Assembly (NCBI RefSeq): GCF_021739025.1 | Contig: NZ_JAKKOT010000003.1 | Span: 496,001 to 560,000, forward strand | DNA from: Gordonia liuliyuniae | Lineage (GTDB): Bacteria > Actinomycetota > Actinomycetes > Mycobacteriales > Mycobacteriaceae | DNA length: 64,000 bases | Reading direction: 5' to 3' | Shown: positions 35,516 through 44,521 of the stretch, one piece after another | Layout of the letters: the number at the start of each line of letters is the position of its first letter | How positions within the stretch are numbered: position 1 is the first letter of the stretch | Position numbers and translations under genes: made by a program | Notes under the pieces: model-generated | What the model was told of the DNA's origin: nothing | What the model saw: the letters and a program-made list of their open reading frames with translations, nothing else | Database searches by the model: none

Positions 35516-36829
35516 TCAAGCGATGCCCGGCACCCACTCCGCCATGATCGCGCGGTACGGCGCCTCGGCGTTGAGCTGGGCGGCGATACCGACACAGCCG
35601 ATGAGGACACGGAACACCATGACGTACTCGCGGGGGACGTTGAGGTTGCGCGAGGTCTTGTATACGTCGCCCGTGAGGTCGGTGGCCTGGCCGGCAGCGC
35701 GCTGAAGCCAGTTGCGGGTGAAGTGGAAGGTGTCGTTGTAAAGCGGGTCGACGTACGGCTGCAGATAATTCGCGAGATCGTCGGCGGTCACCCGGTCGGC
35801 GTGGGACGCACGGATGAAGTCGTGCTCGACCATGAGGTCGCGCAACTCGTCGTACTTCTTGTCGCGGGCCAACGCGAGGATCTGGCCAGTCTGTGCGGGA
35901 AGGCCGTCCGGATAGTGGCCGATCGCTCCGAAGTCCAGGATTCCGAACCTGCCGTCGTCGAGGACGAAGAAGTTACCTGGGTGCGGATCACCGTGGAGGA
36001 GTCCGACGCGCGACGGCGAACTGACTTCGAAGGTCGTCATCTTGGTCGCGGCAGCGTTGCGTTCCTCCTGGGTGCCGTCGGTGATGATCTTGGACAGCCG
36101 CTTACCGTCGACCCACTCGGAGACGATGACCTTCGGTGCGCTGGCGACGACCTTCGGGACCACGAAATCGGGGTCGCCGTCGAAGGCTTTCGCGAACGCG
36201 CGCTGGTTGTCGGCTTCGGAGATGTAGTCGAGCTCGTCCTCCGTACGGTCGATGAGCTCGTCGAACATGGATTTGACGTCGGTACCGGGCGACAGCTTCT
36301 GGATGAGACCCGACATGCGGCTCAACGTCTTCAGGTCGGCTTTGAGCGCGTGGTCGGCACCCGGATACTGAACCTTGACGGCGACGGCACGTCCGTCCTT
36401 CCACAGACCCTTGTGGACCTGGCCGATGCTGGCGGACGCGGCGGGCTCGTCGTCGAAGGAGACGAAACGCTCGCGCCATTTGGTGCCGAGCTGTTGGTCG
36501 AGGACCTTGTGGACGGTGGCCGTTGGCATCGGCGGCGCCTCGGCCTGCAGTTTCGTCAACGCTTCACGGAATGGTTCGCCGAACTCGTCGGGGATCGCCG
36601 CTTCCATGATCGACAGGGCTTGGCCGACTTTCATCGCGCCGCCCTTCAATTCGCCGAGGACCGAGAACAGTTGTTCCGCGGTCTTGTTCATGAGTTCGGC
36701 GTTGACTTCGTCTCTGCTCCGACCGGTCATACGCTTGCCGAATCCGCCGACGGCACGACCGGCCATACCCAGTGGCAGCGATGCCAGTTTCGCGTTACGA
36801 CGGCCTTGGCCGCGAGTGATGTCGCTCAT
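35516..36829 (-). CDS. ABC1/UbiB-family atypical kinase (Rv3197-like)
   Basis: A 437-residue ADCK/UbiB-type protein kinase-like ATPase. The family-specific KxGQ motif is MKVGQALSIME near residue 66. The Ala-rich nucleotide loop is AASASIGQVHKG. The catalytic and metal-binding motifs are LLHGDPHPGNFFV and ILDFGAIG. Such proteins support quinone-lipid synthesis or lipid handling. It matches Rv3197, next to whiB7. The following genes on the strand are the cyclodehydratase-like and zinc-protease-like genes. Confidence 0.9.
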   Translation of the reverse strand: MSDITRGQGRRNAKLASLPLGMAGRAVGGFGKRMTGRSRDEVNAELMNKTAEQLFSVLGELKGGAMKVGQALSIMEAAIPDEFGEPFREALTKLQAEAPPMPTATVHKVLDQQLGTKWRERFVSFDDEPAASASIGQVHKGLWKDGRAVAVKVQYPGADHALKADLKTLSRMSGLIQKLSPGTDVKSMFDELIDRTEDELDYISEADNQRAFAKAFDGDPDFVVPKVVASAPKVIVSEWVDGKRLSKIITDGTQEERNAAATKMTTFEVSSPSRVGLLHGDPHPGNFFVLDDGRFGILDFGAIGHYPDGLPAQTGQILALARDKKYDELRDLMVEHDFIRASHADRVTADDLANYLQPYVDPLYNDTFHFTRNWLQRAAGQATDLTGDVYKTSRNLNVPREYVMVFRVLIGCVGIAAQLNAEAPYRAIMAEWVPGIA

Positions 36830-36886
36830 GGTGTCCTTTCCCCGCCTCTGAGGATAGTGGACGGCCCGGAATTGGGATCAGGTGAG

Positions 36887-37702
36887 CTATGCAACAACGC
36901 ACATACACCGCGGGTGTGGGGTCACAGCGTGCGAGGACAGCCGTGCCGGGTGGTCGGAGAATTCGAACGTTCGACCGACGCAGGCAGGTGTCGCGCGGGC
37001 CGACACCGCGGTGATCTCCTCGATCTGCGAGCACGCGACGGCGACGGTCGCCGCGAGGACGGCGGACGAAGCGTAGCCCGCGATCGCGTTCATCGACGCG
37101 GCGAGGACCGGCCACTGCGGATCGAGGTCGGCGCGGTACAGGTCGACGCACCGCAGGCACGCCGATGTGCCCGGCAGGACGAGTGGGCCGACGATCCCGA
37201 CACCGTCACGGAGGTGCACGCTCAGATGCGGTGTCGCCGACGCCATCAGGGTAGTGACGAGGATCGGGTCGGGGACCGGCTGGTCGGCGACGACGACGAG
37301 TCCGGCGCCGTCGGCGGCGCCGTGGACCTTGACGCCCGCACTCGTCAACGACACCGACAGGGCCGTCGCGACGTCACCGGAGCCGAGGACGTGCACGGGC
37401 ATGTTCCTCGGTGGCGTGACGACGGCGGCCTTGCCAGCGGCGACGAGCCGGTCGACCATCGCGCGGAACGACGCTGCGTCGAGTCCCGCGGCGCGTACCC
37501 GTTTGGCGATGTCTCGGTAACGGACCGGGACGCGCAGTGCCTGAAGGAGGTCGGCGACGGCGCGCGCATCGGTTCCAGGTGTCAGGGCGAGCACGATCGC
37601 CGATCGCGGATCGCATCCGACGTGCACCCCGGAGTCGCCGCGCGCCAGCACCGGTATTCCCGGCACGAGAACCGGCAGTGTCAGTTCGCCCCCCGACGTC
37701 AT
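36887..37702 (-). CDS. Orphan cyclodehydratase/ThiF-like protein (Rv3196-like)
   Basis: A 271-residue protein resembling the E1-like half of azole-forming (TOMM) cyclodehydratases. A dinucleotide-fold-like stretch VHVLGSGDVATALSVSL is near residue 102. Zinc-ligand-type cysteines appear as SACLRCVDLYRADLDPQWP and at the C-terminus as HPRCMCVVA. No YcaO protein or precursor peptide is visible nearby, so a peptide-modifying role is not supported; the family is common in actinobacteria beside the ABC1 kinase. ATG start 37702; function unknown. Confidence 0.7.
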   Translation of the reverse strand: MTSGGELTLPVLVPGIPVLARGDSGVHVGCDPRSAIVLALTPGTDARAVADLLQALRVPVRYRDIAKRVRAAGLDAASFRAMVDRLVAAGKAAVVTPPRNMPVHVLGSGDVATALSVSLTSAGVKVHGAADGAGLVVVADQPVPDPILVTTLMASATPHLSVHLRDGVGIVGPLVLPGTSACLRCVDLYRADLDPQWPVLAASMNAIAGYASSAVLAATVAVACSQIEEITAVSARATPACVGRTFEFSDHPARLSSHAVTPHPRCMCVVA

Positions 37703-37755
37703 AGCCTCACGATGTCACCGCGGCACCGTTCCGTCGAGGATGAATTCCACAGGCG

Positions 37756-39129
37756 CTACCGTCCGGCGTCGTCTTCTTCGTCCCCGTGTTCCCCGGTGTC
37801 CCCGCGCTCTTCCTTCTCCTTGGCGATGGTCCGCTCGAGTTCGGCGATCGGGTCGTCGAACGACGAGGTGCCGCCGCCGATGACACTGTCGATGAACCCG
37901 GCGGGGGAGTCGATGTCGTCGGAGTCGGGCATCAGGTCGGGGTGGCCCCACACACCGTCGCGCACGGTGACCTCTGACGCCTCGGTGAGCTTGCGCCACA
38001 GGTCGGCGGCCTCCCGGAGCTTGCGCGGACGAAGGTCCAAACCGATGAGAGTCGCGAATGTCTGCTCGGCGGGACCGCCGGTCGCGCGGCGGCGGCGCAT
38101 CGTCTCGGTGAGGGCCGAGGTGCTGGGGATACGGTCGCCGAGGGCCGCGGAGACGACGGTCTCCACCCAGCCTTCGACGAGGGCGAGGAGCGTCTCGAGT
38201 CGGTTGAGCGCAGCCTGCTGATCGGGGGTGGTCTTCGGTTCGAATGCCGCAGCCGAACCCATCAGCTGTTCCATCTTCTCGGGGTCGGTGAACAGTTCCT
38301 GCGGGTCGATGCCCTGTGCGAGGTCCTGCATGCCGGAGAAGTCGATGCTGATGCCGCGCGCGTACTGCTCGACGGTCGCCAGCAGCCGCTGCTTGAGCCA
38401 TGGCACGTGCGTGAAGAGGCGGACGTGCGCGGCTTCGCGGGCCGCGAGGAACACGATGATCTCCTGTGCTGGGAGATCGAGGCCCTCGGAGAAGCGGGCG
38501 ATCGCTTCGGGCAGCAGCACACCGGTGTTGTCGGGTGCGAGGGGCAAGCCGATGTCGGTGGACGTCAGCACGCCCTTCGCGAGCGTTCCGAGGCCCTGCC
38601 CGAGCTGGCTGCCGTACATGCTGCCGGACAGTTGGCTGAGCATGCCGAGCATTGGCCCGGCCATCGTGCGAGCCTCTTCGGGGAGGTTGTCGGTCATGCC
38701 GCGCGCCATCTGTTCGGCGACCGGGTCGCACAGTGTGCGCCACGTCGGCATGGAGTTCTCCAACCAGTCGACGGGCGTCCACGCCGCGGTGGTCGTGATG
38801 CCTGCGGGCAGGGTGGTCTGCTCGTCGAGCCACACCTCGGCGAGTCGGACGGCGTCGGCGACAGCGGACGCCTCCTTGTCGACCATCGGAGTGAAGTCGC
38901 CGATCTGCTGGCGCGCGAGGTTCGCCGCGACCTCGTAGTTGACGGGACCGGACTGGGCTCCGCCGCCAGCGCCCGAACCCATTCCGCTGAACATGCTGCC
39001 GAGCTGGTTGAACAGCTGCCCAAGCATGTTGGGATCGAAACCGCCTGCCGCACCCGGATTCTGGGCCTTGTCATCACGGTCGTCGTCGTTGTCGCCGTGC
39101 GACGAGAACCCGAAGGGGAGATCGTTCAT
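37756..39129 (-). CDS. Zinc-dependent metalloprotease-like protein (DUF2342 family, Rv3195-like)
   Basis: A 457-residue protein of the actinobacterial DUF2342/putative hydrolase family. The Gly/Met-rich N-terminus (FNQLGSMFSGMGSGAGGG) precedes an alpha-helical body. The segment LAAREAAHVRLFTHVPWL has the E-x-x-H-like arrangement, and LVEGWVETVV supplies a further acidic residue; both are family hallmarks. The C-terminus is acidic. Peptidase activity is not established. The start at 39129 (MNDLPFGF) fits the family. It is divergent from the PDZ-Lon protease gene, 71 bp apart. Confidence 0.78.
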   Translation of the reverse strand: MNDLPFGFSSHGDNDDDRDDKAQNPGAAGGFDPNMLGQLFNQLGSMFSGMGSGAGGGAQSGPVNYEVAANLARQQIGDFTPMVDKEASAVADAVRLAEVWLDEQTTLPAGITTTAAWTPVDWLENSMPTWRTLCDPVAEQMARGMTDNLPEEARTMAGPMLGMLSQLSGSMYGSQLGQGLGTLAKGVLTSTDIGLPLAPDNTGVLLPEAIARFSEGLDLPAQEIIVFLAAREAAHVRLFTHVPWLKQRLLATVEQYARGISIDFSGMQDLAQGIDPQELFTDPEKMEQLMGSAAAFEPKTTPDQQAALNRLETLLALVEGWVETVVSAALGDRIPSTSALTETMRRRRATGGPAEQTFATLIGLDLRPRKLREAADLWRKLTEASEVTVRDGVWGHPDLMPDSDDIDSPAGFIDSVIGGGTSSFDDPIAELERTIAKEKEERGDTGEHGDEEDDAGR

Positions 39130-39200
39130 GCCTCCACGGTACCGTTCGTCGAGCGCCTCCCGCCGGGCTCGGCGCACGGCGCTCGATTACCCTGGGCCAG

Positions 39201-40253
39201 ATGACGAGCAACCCCAACCGCCGACGGATCATCACCATCTATGTGGCGGTCATTCTGTTGGCCGCGTTCATCGCCGTCGGAATGTTCGTCCGGGTCCCGT
39301 ACGTCTCACTCGGCCCCGGTCCCACCGTCAACACCCTCGGCACCGTGGAGACCGATGCCGGACCCGAACGGGTGGTGAAGGTAGCCGGCGCCGTGGATCC
39401 GAACCCGAAGGGCAACTTGAACCTGACGACGGTGTCGTTGCTCGACGGTCTCACCCTGTTCCAGGCGTTGGGCAAGTGGCTGTCGCCGTCGGCTGAGCTG
39501 CAGCCGCGCGAGTCGTACTACAAGCCGGGCACGAGCGAGGAAGAAGTACGTCAGGAGAATCTCGCGCAGATGTCGACCAGCGAGGACGATGCGACCCTGG
39601 CCGCCTTCAACTACCTGAACAAGCCGACTGCGATCGGGGTGAAGGAGATCGCCGACAAGGGGCCAGCGTCGACGGTGCTCGCCGCAGGCGACCGAGTCAA
39701 GTCGATCGACGGCACCGCCGTCACGACGATGGCCGACGTGGCGCACGTTCTCGCCGAGCACAAGCCAGGCGACACCGTCGACGTCGTATTCCTGCGTGGA
39801 ACCGCCGAGGAGACCGCGAAGGTCACGTTGGCGAAGCGGCCGGACGACCCCGCCAAGGCGTACCTCGGCATCACCATGCGGTCGGTGCCCGCGGATCCGT
39901 CTCTCGACGTCACGTTCGACGTCGGCGACATCGGGGGGCCGTCGGCAGGCACCATGATGACCTTGTCGATCATCGACCAGATGACGCCCGGCGATCTGTC
40001 GCACGGCGAGTTCGTCGCAGGCACCGGCACCATCGACCCGAATGGGACTGTCGGCGAGATCGGCGGTATCGACCACAAGATCCGCGCAGCGAAAGAGGCG
40101 GGTGCGACGGTGTTCCTGGTGCCCGCAGGCAACTGCTCGCTCGCCGAGTCGAAGGCTCCGGACGGTATCGAACTGGTCAAGATCGAGACGCTCGGCGGCG
40201 CGGTCGACGCGCTGAAGACGCTCGGCACAGACAAGCCGCGCCCGCACTGCTAG
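39201..40253 (+). CDS. Membrane-anchored PDZ and Lon-type (S16) serine protease
   Basis: A 350-residue protein with an N-terminal transmembrane helix (about residues 9-31), a PDZ domain (about 140-210, with GDRVKSIDGTAV) and a Lon-type protease domain. The catalytic Ser is in DIGGPSAGTMMTL and the Lys in GIDHKIRAAKEAG, the Ser-Lys dyad of family S16. It matches Rv3194c. The active site faces the outside. It converges with the PPA1309 gene, 13 bp away. Confidence 0.9.
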   Translation: MTSNPNRRRIITIYVAVILLAAFIAVGMFVRVPYVSLGPGPTVNTLGTVETDAGPERVVKVAGAVDPNPKGNLNLTTVSLLDGLTLFQALGKWLSPSAELQPRESYYKPGTSEEEVRQENLAQMSTSEDDATLAAFNYLNKPTAIGVKEIADKGPASTVLAAGDRVKSIDGTAVTTMADVAHVLAEHKPGDTVDVVFLRGTAEETAKVTLAKRPDDPAKAYLGITMRSVPADPSLDVTFDVGDIGGPSAGTMMTLSIIDQMTPGDLSHGEFVAGTGTIDPNGTVGEIGGIDHKIRAAKEAGATVFLVPAGNCSLAESKAPDGIELVKIETLGGAVDALKTLGTDKPRPHC

Positions 40254-40266
40254 TGCCTCGTATCGT

Positions 40267-40836
40267 TCAGAACGTCGAGGCGAGCGCTTCCAACACGTTC
40301 GGCGCGAGGGTCGGGTGGGTCCGCAGATCGGCCTCGACGGAGCGGTCCTCGCCGTCGCGGGCGCGCAGGGACAGCAGTGCGACGCGCTGACCGCTGCGCA
40401 GCACCCCCGCGATGAGGCGAGCGTCCCGACGTTCCGGATGTGTCTTCGCGGCTTCGCGTGCGGCGGCGTCTGCGGCCTCCGGGTCGGCGAGCAGCGGTTC
40501 GAAGGCCTCGTCGAGCGTCGACTCGGCCTCCGGCGGCAGGACCGTGATCTCGGTGACGACGGCGCAGCCGACCACCGCGTCGGGCCAACTGACTGCGGTC
40601 AGGAGTGATTCGAGGTCACCGTCGCCGGACTCCTGGACGACCGGACTCAACGCCGAATCGTCGTCGTCGTCCACGAGGCCTGGCGCCTGTCGGGCGAGGA
40701 CCGCGGTCGGGACGAGTGCGAACAGGGTGGCGGGCGAACCCCACTCGCTCGCGGCGGCGTAGCCGGCGCACTGGGCGAGGGCGTTGCCGAGATCGGCTTG
40801 GGAGAAACGCTGCGGAGAGTCGGATCCGAAAGTCAC
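40267..40836 (-). CDS. PPA1309-family protein
   Basis: A 189-residue acidic protein of an uncharacterised actinobacterial family. The N-terminus has ALAQCAGYAAASEWGSPATLFALVPTAVL, the middle GCAVVTEITVLPPEAE, and the end RTHPTLAPNVLEALASTF. No catalytic motif is recognisable. It stands between the PDZ-Lon protease and the UPF0182 gene, an arrangement conserved in related genomes, but on the opposite strand. Confidence 0.8.
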   Translation of the reverse strand: MTFGSDSPQRFSQADLGNALAQCAGYAAASEWGSPATLFALVPTAVLARQAPGLVDDDDDSALSPVVQESGDGDLESLLTAVSWPDAVVGCAVVTEITVLPPEAESTLDEAFEPLLADPEAADAAAREAAKTHPERRDARLIAGVLRSGQRVALLSLRARDGEDRSVEADLRTHPTLAPNVLEALASTF

Positions 40837-40973
40837 GACGCCATTGTCACAGGAGACCCGGGCTCCGTGAAGTCGGACGTCGTCGTGTCGGCCGGATTCG
40901 ACCGGATCAGTAGGGTAGGGGGTGAGCCGGTGCCTGCTCCGGCGGTGGCCTCAAAGAAACAGGAGAACTCAAC

Positions 40974-43955
40974 GTGGTTGGTACACGCGGTCCGATCGGA
41001 CGACCGACGCTGTCGCGGAGATCGAAAATACTGATCGGAATCGGTGTCGCACTGCTGCTGATCCTGCTGATCGGGCCTCGCCTGGTCGCGATCATCACCG
41101 ACTGGCTCTGGTACTCGGACCTCGGATACTCGGGCGTCATGTCGACGATGGTGTGGACTCGAATCATCTCGTTCTTCGTCGCCGCGCTGGTCGTCGGCGG
41201 CATCGTGTTCGCAGGCGTCTATGTCGCATACCGGGGTCGGCCCGACTTCGTCCCGATGGCAGGGCCCGCCGATCCGCTCGAACGCTATCGGGCGGTCGCG
41301 GGTCGGAAGCCGTGGCTCACCGCGTTGATCCCGGCGATTCTGCTCGGGCTCATCGGGGGACTCGTGGCGCAGGCGTCGTGGGCGACGATCCAGATGTTCA
41401 TCCACGGCGAGTCGTTCGGTGAGACTGATCCGCAGTTCGGTATGGACATCGGCTTCTACGCCTTCACGCTGCCCTTCGTCCGGTTGATCCTCAACCTGGC
41501 GTTCGTCGCGGTCGGCGTCGCCTTCATCGGCAACCTGCTGACCCACTACGTCTTCGGCGGCATCCGCCTGGGCGGCGGCGGGCGGCGAGGCGTGGTGTCG
41601 CGCACCGCACGCATCCAGTTGGCGGTCATCGTCGGAATCTTCATCCTGCTCAAGGCGGTCGCCTACTGGCTCGACCGGTACGACTTGCTCAGCAGCGATC
41701 GGCGCGGTGACATCTTCACCGGCGGCACCTACACCGACATCAATGTCGTGATGCCGTCGAAGTTGATCCTGATGGCCATCGCCATCGTGTGCGCGCTCGC
41801 ATTCTTCGCGTCGATCTTTTTGCGCGACTTGCGGATCCCGGCGATGGCGACTGTCCTGATGCTGTTGGCGGCGTTGGTCATCGGTGTCATCTGGCCTGCC
41901 GCGATGGAGCAGTTCTCGGTGAAGCCGAGTGCTGCGAGCAAGGAAGCCGAGTACATCGAACGGAACATCGACGCGACGACGTCGGCCTACCGGGTCCGTT
42001 CCGGAAAGGACGTCGAATACGAGTCGAACTGGACGCGTGATCCGGCGAACCCGGCCGCGGTGAACGGCGACGTCTCGACGCTCTCGAACATCCGAGTGCT
42101 CGACCCTGCCGTCGTGTCCCGCTCGTTCGTGCAGCGCCAGTCGTTGCGCAACTTCTACGGATTCCCGAGCCAGCTCGCCGTGGACCGGTACATGGTGGCC
42201 GACGACGGCAGCCAGCAGAAGGAGATGCGGGACTTCATCGTCGCCGCGCGTGAGCTCGACCCGTCGCGCTTCAACGAGGGCCAGCAGAACTGGATCAACA
42301 AGCACACGGTGTACACGCACGGCAACGGGTTCATCGCCGCGCCTGCGAACACGGTGGACGCGCCGCCGAAGGACGCGGCGAGTTCGGACAGCGGCGGGCT
42401 CCCCAAGTTCTATGTTTCCGACCTCGACACGATCAACAAACCCGACTACAAGTCGGCGCCCATCCAGGTGAAGCAGCCGCGCATCTACTTCGGCGAACTC
42501 ATCTCCAACGTCGACCCGGATTACGCGATCGTCGGTTCCAAGGACGGGGAGAAGACCGAGTACGACCAGGAGGGCGTCCGGTACACGTACGGCGGCGACG
42601 GCGGTGTCGCCCTCAGCAACATCGGTACCCGGCTGCTGTACGCGATCAAGTACGGCGAGCGGAACTTCGTCCTGTCGGACGCGATCAACGACAACTCGCG
42701 CATCCTCTACGACCGCGACCCGCGGGACCGCGTGTCGAAGGTCGCTCCGTGGCTGACCACCGATTCGAAGACGTATCCGGCGGTCATGGCGGACGGATCG
42801 ATCAAGTGGATCGTCGACGGCTACACGACGTTGAAGAACTACCCGTACGCGCAGCGGATGGCGTTGGCCGACGCGACGACCGATTCGCGGGCGCAGAACG
42901 CGGGCGAGTCGGGCAGGACTCAGGCCGACAAGGACGTCTCGTACGTCCGGAACTCGGTGAAGGCCACCGTCGACGCCTACACGGGGAAAGTCCAGCTCTA
43001 CCAGTTCGACGAGGACGATCCGGTCCTGAAGACCTGGATGAAGGCGTTCCCGGGAACAGTGAAGCCGCGGTCGGAACTGAATAAGAAGCCGGACCTGCTC
43101 AGCCACCTGCGGTACCCGGAGGACTTGTTCAAGTTGCAGCGCGAACTGCTGACGAAATACCACGTCAGCAATCCGTCGGACTTCTACCAGGCGAACAACT
43201 TCTGGTCCGTGCCGAATGATCCGACCGCGGACGACAGCAACCTGCCGCAGCCGCCGTACTACTTCACGGCGGCCAACCCGGACGGGAGTGGCAAACCGTC
43301 GTTCCAGTTGACGTCGGTGACGACGCCGCTCCGACGGCAGAACCTCGCCGCCTACATCACGGCGGCGTCCGACCCGGCCGACTACGGCAAGCTGACGGTG
43401 CTGACCACGCCGACGGACTCGCAGACGGTCGGTCCGCGACAGGTGCAGGAAGCGATGAAGAACGCCGTCGCACGCGATATCACGCTCGTCGCGGGCTCGG
43501 TCAACGTCATCTACGGCAACTTGTTGACCCTGCCGGTCGGCAAGAACGGCGTGTTGTACGTCCAGCCGTTGTACACCGAGTCGAAGGCCGGCGACTCCGC
43601 CATGCCGAAGGTGTTCCGGATGTTGACGTACTACAAGGCTCCGGACGGGCAGGTCGAGATCGGGGCTGCGCCCACCATCGGTGAAGCGTTGATGCAGTCG
43701 GGGATCGATCCGCGTCTGGCCACCGAGCCGGAAGCCGAGCGCGGGGACGGTGACGAGGAGCAGGGGCAGACCGGCCCGTCGGTGCCGACGACGCCCACAC
43801 CGTCCGACGCCCCCGACGAGGCGGCAGTCACCGAACTCCGTCGAGCCGTGGATCAGATGACGCAGGCCGAGAAGAGCGGCGACCTCGCGCAGATCGGTGA
43901 GGCACTGAAGAATCTGAAGGAGGCGTTGGCGAAGTACCCGCAAGCCGGGAACTGA
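40974..43955 (+). CDS. UPF0182 integral membrane protein
   Basis: A 993-residue membrane protein matching Rv3193c. Seven predicted helices occupy the first ~300 residues (e.g. ILIGIGVALLLILLIGPRLV, IISFFVAALVVGGIVFAGVY). A large exported domain of ~600 residues follows, ending with an acidic Pro/Glu-rich stretch and a helical tail (DQMTQAEKSGDLAQIGEALK). Function unknown. The GTG at 40974 has AGGAGA at good spacing. A very strong terminator follows. Confidence 0.92.
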   Translation: MVGTRGPIGRPTLSRRSKILIGIGVALLLILLIGPRLVAIITDWLWYSDLGYSGVMSTMVWTRIISFFVAALVVGGIVFAGVYVAYRGRPDFVPMAGPADPLERYRAVAGRKPWLTALIPAILLGLIGGLVAQASWATIQMFIHGESFGETDPQFGMDIGFYAFTLPFVRLILNLAFVAVGVAFIGNLLTHYVFGGIRLGGGGRRGVVSRTARIQLAVIVGIFILLKAVAYWLDRYDLLSSDRRGDIFTGGTYTDINVVMPSKLILMAIAIVCALAFFASIFLRDLRIPAMATVLMLLAALVIGVIWPAAMEQFSVKPSAASKEAEYIERNIDATTSAYRVRSGKDVEYESNWTRDPANPAAVNGDVSTLSNIRVLDPAVVSRSFVQRQSLRNFYGFPSQLAVDRYMVADDGSQQKEMRDFIVAARELDPSRFNEGQQNWINKHTVYTHGNGFIAAPANTVDAPPKDAASSDSGGLPKFYVSDLDTINKPDYKSAPIQVKQPRIYFGELISNVDPDYAIVGSKDGEKTEYDQEGVRYTYGGDGGVALSNIGTRLLYAIKYGERNFVLSDAINDNSRILYDRDPRDRVSKVAPWLTTDSKTYPAVMADGSIKWIVDGYTTLKNYPYAQRMALADATTDSRAQNAGESGRTQADKDVSYVRNSVKATVDAYTGKVQLYQFDEDDPVLKTWMKAFPGTVKPRSELNKKPDLLSHLRYPEDLFKLQRELLTKYHVSNPSDFYQANNFWSVPNDPTADDSNLPQPPYYFTAANPDGSGKPSFQLTSVTTPLRRQNLAAYITAASDPADYGKLTVLTTPTDSQTVGPRQVQEAMKNAVARDITLVAGSVNVIYGNLLTLPVGKNGVLYVQPLYTESKAGDSAMPKVFRMLTYYKAPDGQVEIGAAPTIGEALMQSGIDPRLATEPEAERGDGDEEQGQTGPSVPTTPTPSDAPDEAAVTELRRAVDQMTQAEKSGDLAQIGEALKNLKEALAKYPQAGN

Positions 43956-43973
43956 CACTGGCGGACCAAGCGC

Positions 43974-44020
43974 GAACGACGGCGCCCGCCCCGAGGCTCT
44001 CGGGGCGGGCGCCGTCGTTC
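43974..44020. terminator. 22-bp perfect hairpin terminator
   Basis: Twenty-two uninterrupted complementary bases (43974-43995 with 43999-44020) flank a three-base GCT loop. It is the longest perfect stem in the window. It lies between the UPF0182 gene and the convergent small membrane gene and can terminate both. Confidence 0.92.
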
Positions 44021-44033
44021 GTCCTCAGGGAAG

Positions 44034-44324
44034 TCAGCGAACCTTCGACAGATAGCGTTCGATCTCGGACGGCGTGTTGTCCGGCATGACCGGCGAGTGG
44101 TGGAGGTGGGTGGTCAGGTACCGGAAGATGATCGCCGTGGACACCAGGCAACCCAATGCGAGCACACCGTAGGTGATGTTCAAAGTCCGGTTCTCAGGTA
44201 GGCCGGCCAGTGTGATGACCCACAGTGCCGAGAGGGCACCGCCGATGAGCAGCAGACCGAACGCGATCAAGCTCATCGGGTGATTTCCGTGCGGTTCGTG
44301 GTGGTGGATATCAGAGTTGGACAT
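44034..44324 (-). CDS. Two-helix membrane protein
   Basis: A 96-residue protein with a His-rich N-terminus (DIHHHEPHGNH), two transmembrane helices (about residues 19-42 and 48-69) and a C-terminal polar tail. No family is recognised. The histidines near the membrane could bind metal, but this is only a suggestion. It is preceded by GGAGG at good distance (AGGAGGCGACATG). Confidence 0.65.
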   Translation of the reverse strand: MSNSDIHHHEPHGNHPMSLIAFGLLLIGGALSALWVITLAGLPENRTLNITYGVLALGCLVSTAIIFRYLTTHLHHSPVMPDNTPSEIERYLSKVR

Positions 44325-44521
44325 GTCGCCTCCTGACGTGCGTGGGCCGTTCGTCCGGTCCAGGTGGATCTCACCATACCTCGAATGTGAATCTAATCAC
44401 ATCAATGTGCGTTGTGATCGTTGCTCACGCGGTCGGTGCGGGAGTGGTCCGCGGTGTGCGCGGACGCCTAGACTTCACTGGTCGGATGGTCGGGTTCCGG
44501 CACATTACGAGAAAGGTCTCC

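Noticed and set aside
40833..43958. 1041-codon open frame antisense to the UPF0182 gene
   Set aside because: Arg/His/Asp-rich shadow of a well-conserved membrane protein; no domain and no ribosome-binding site.
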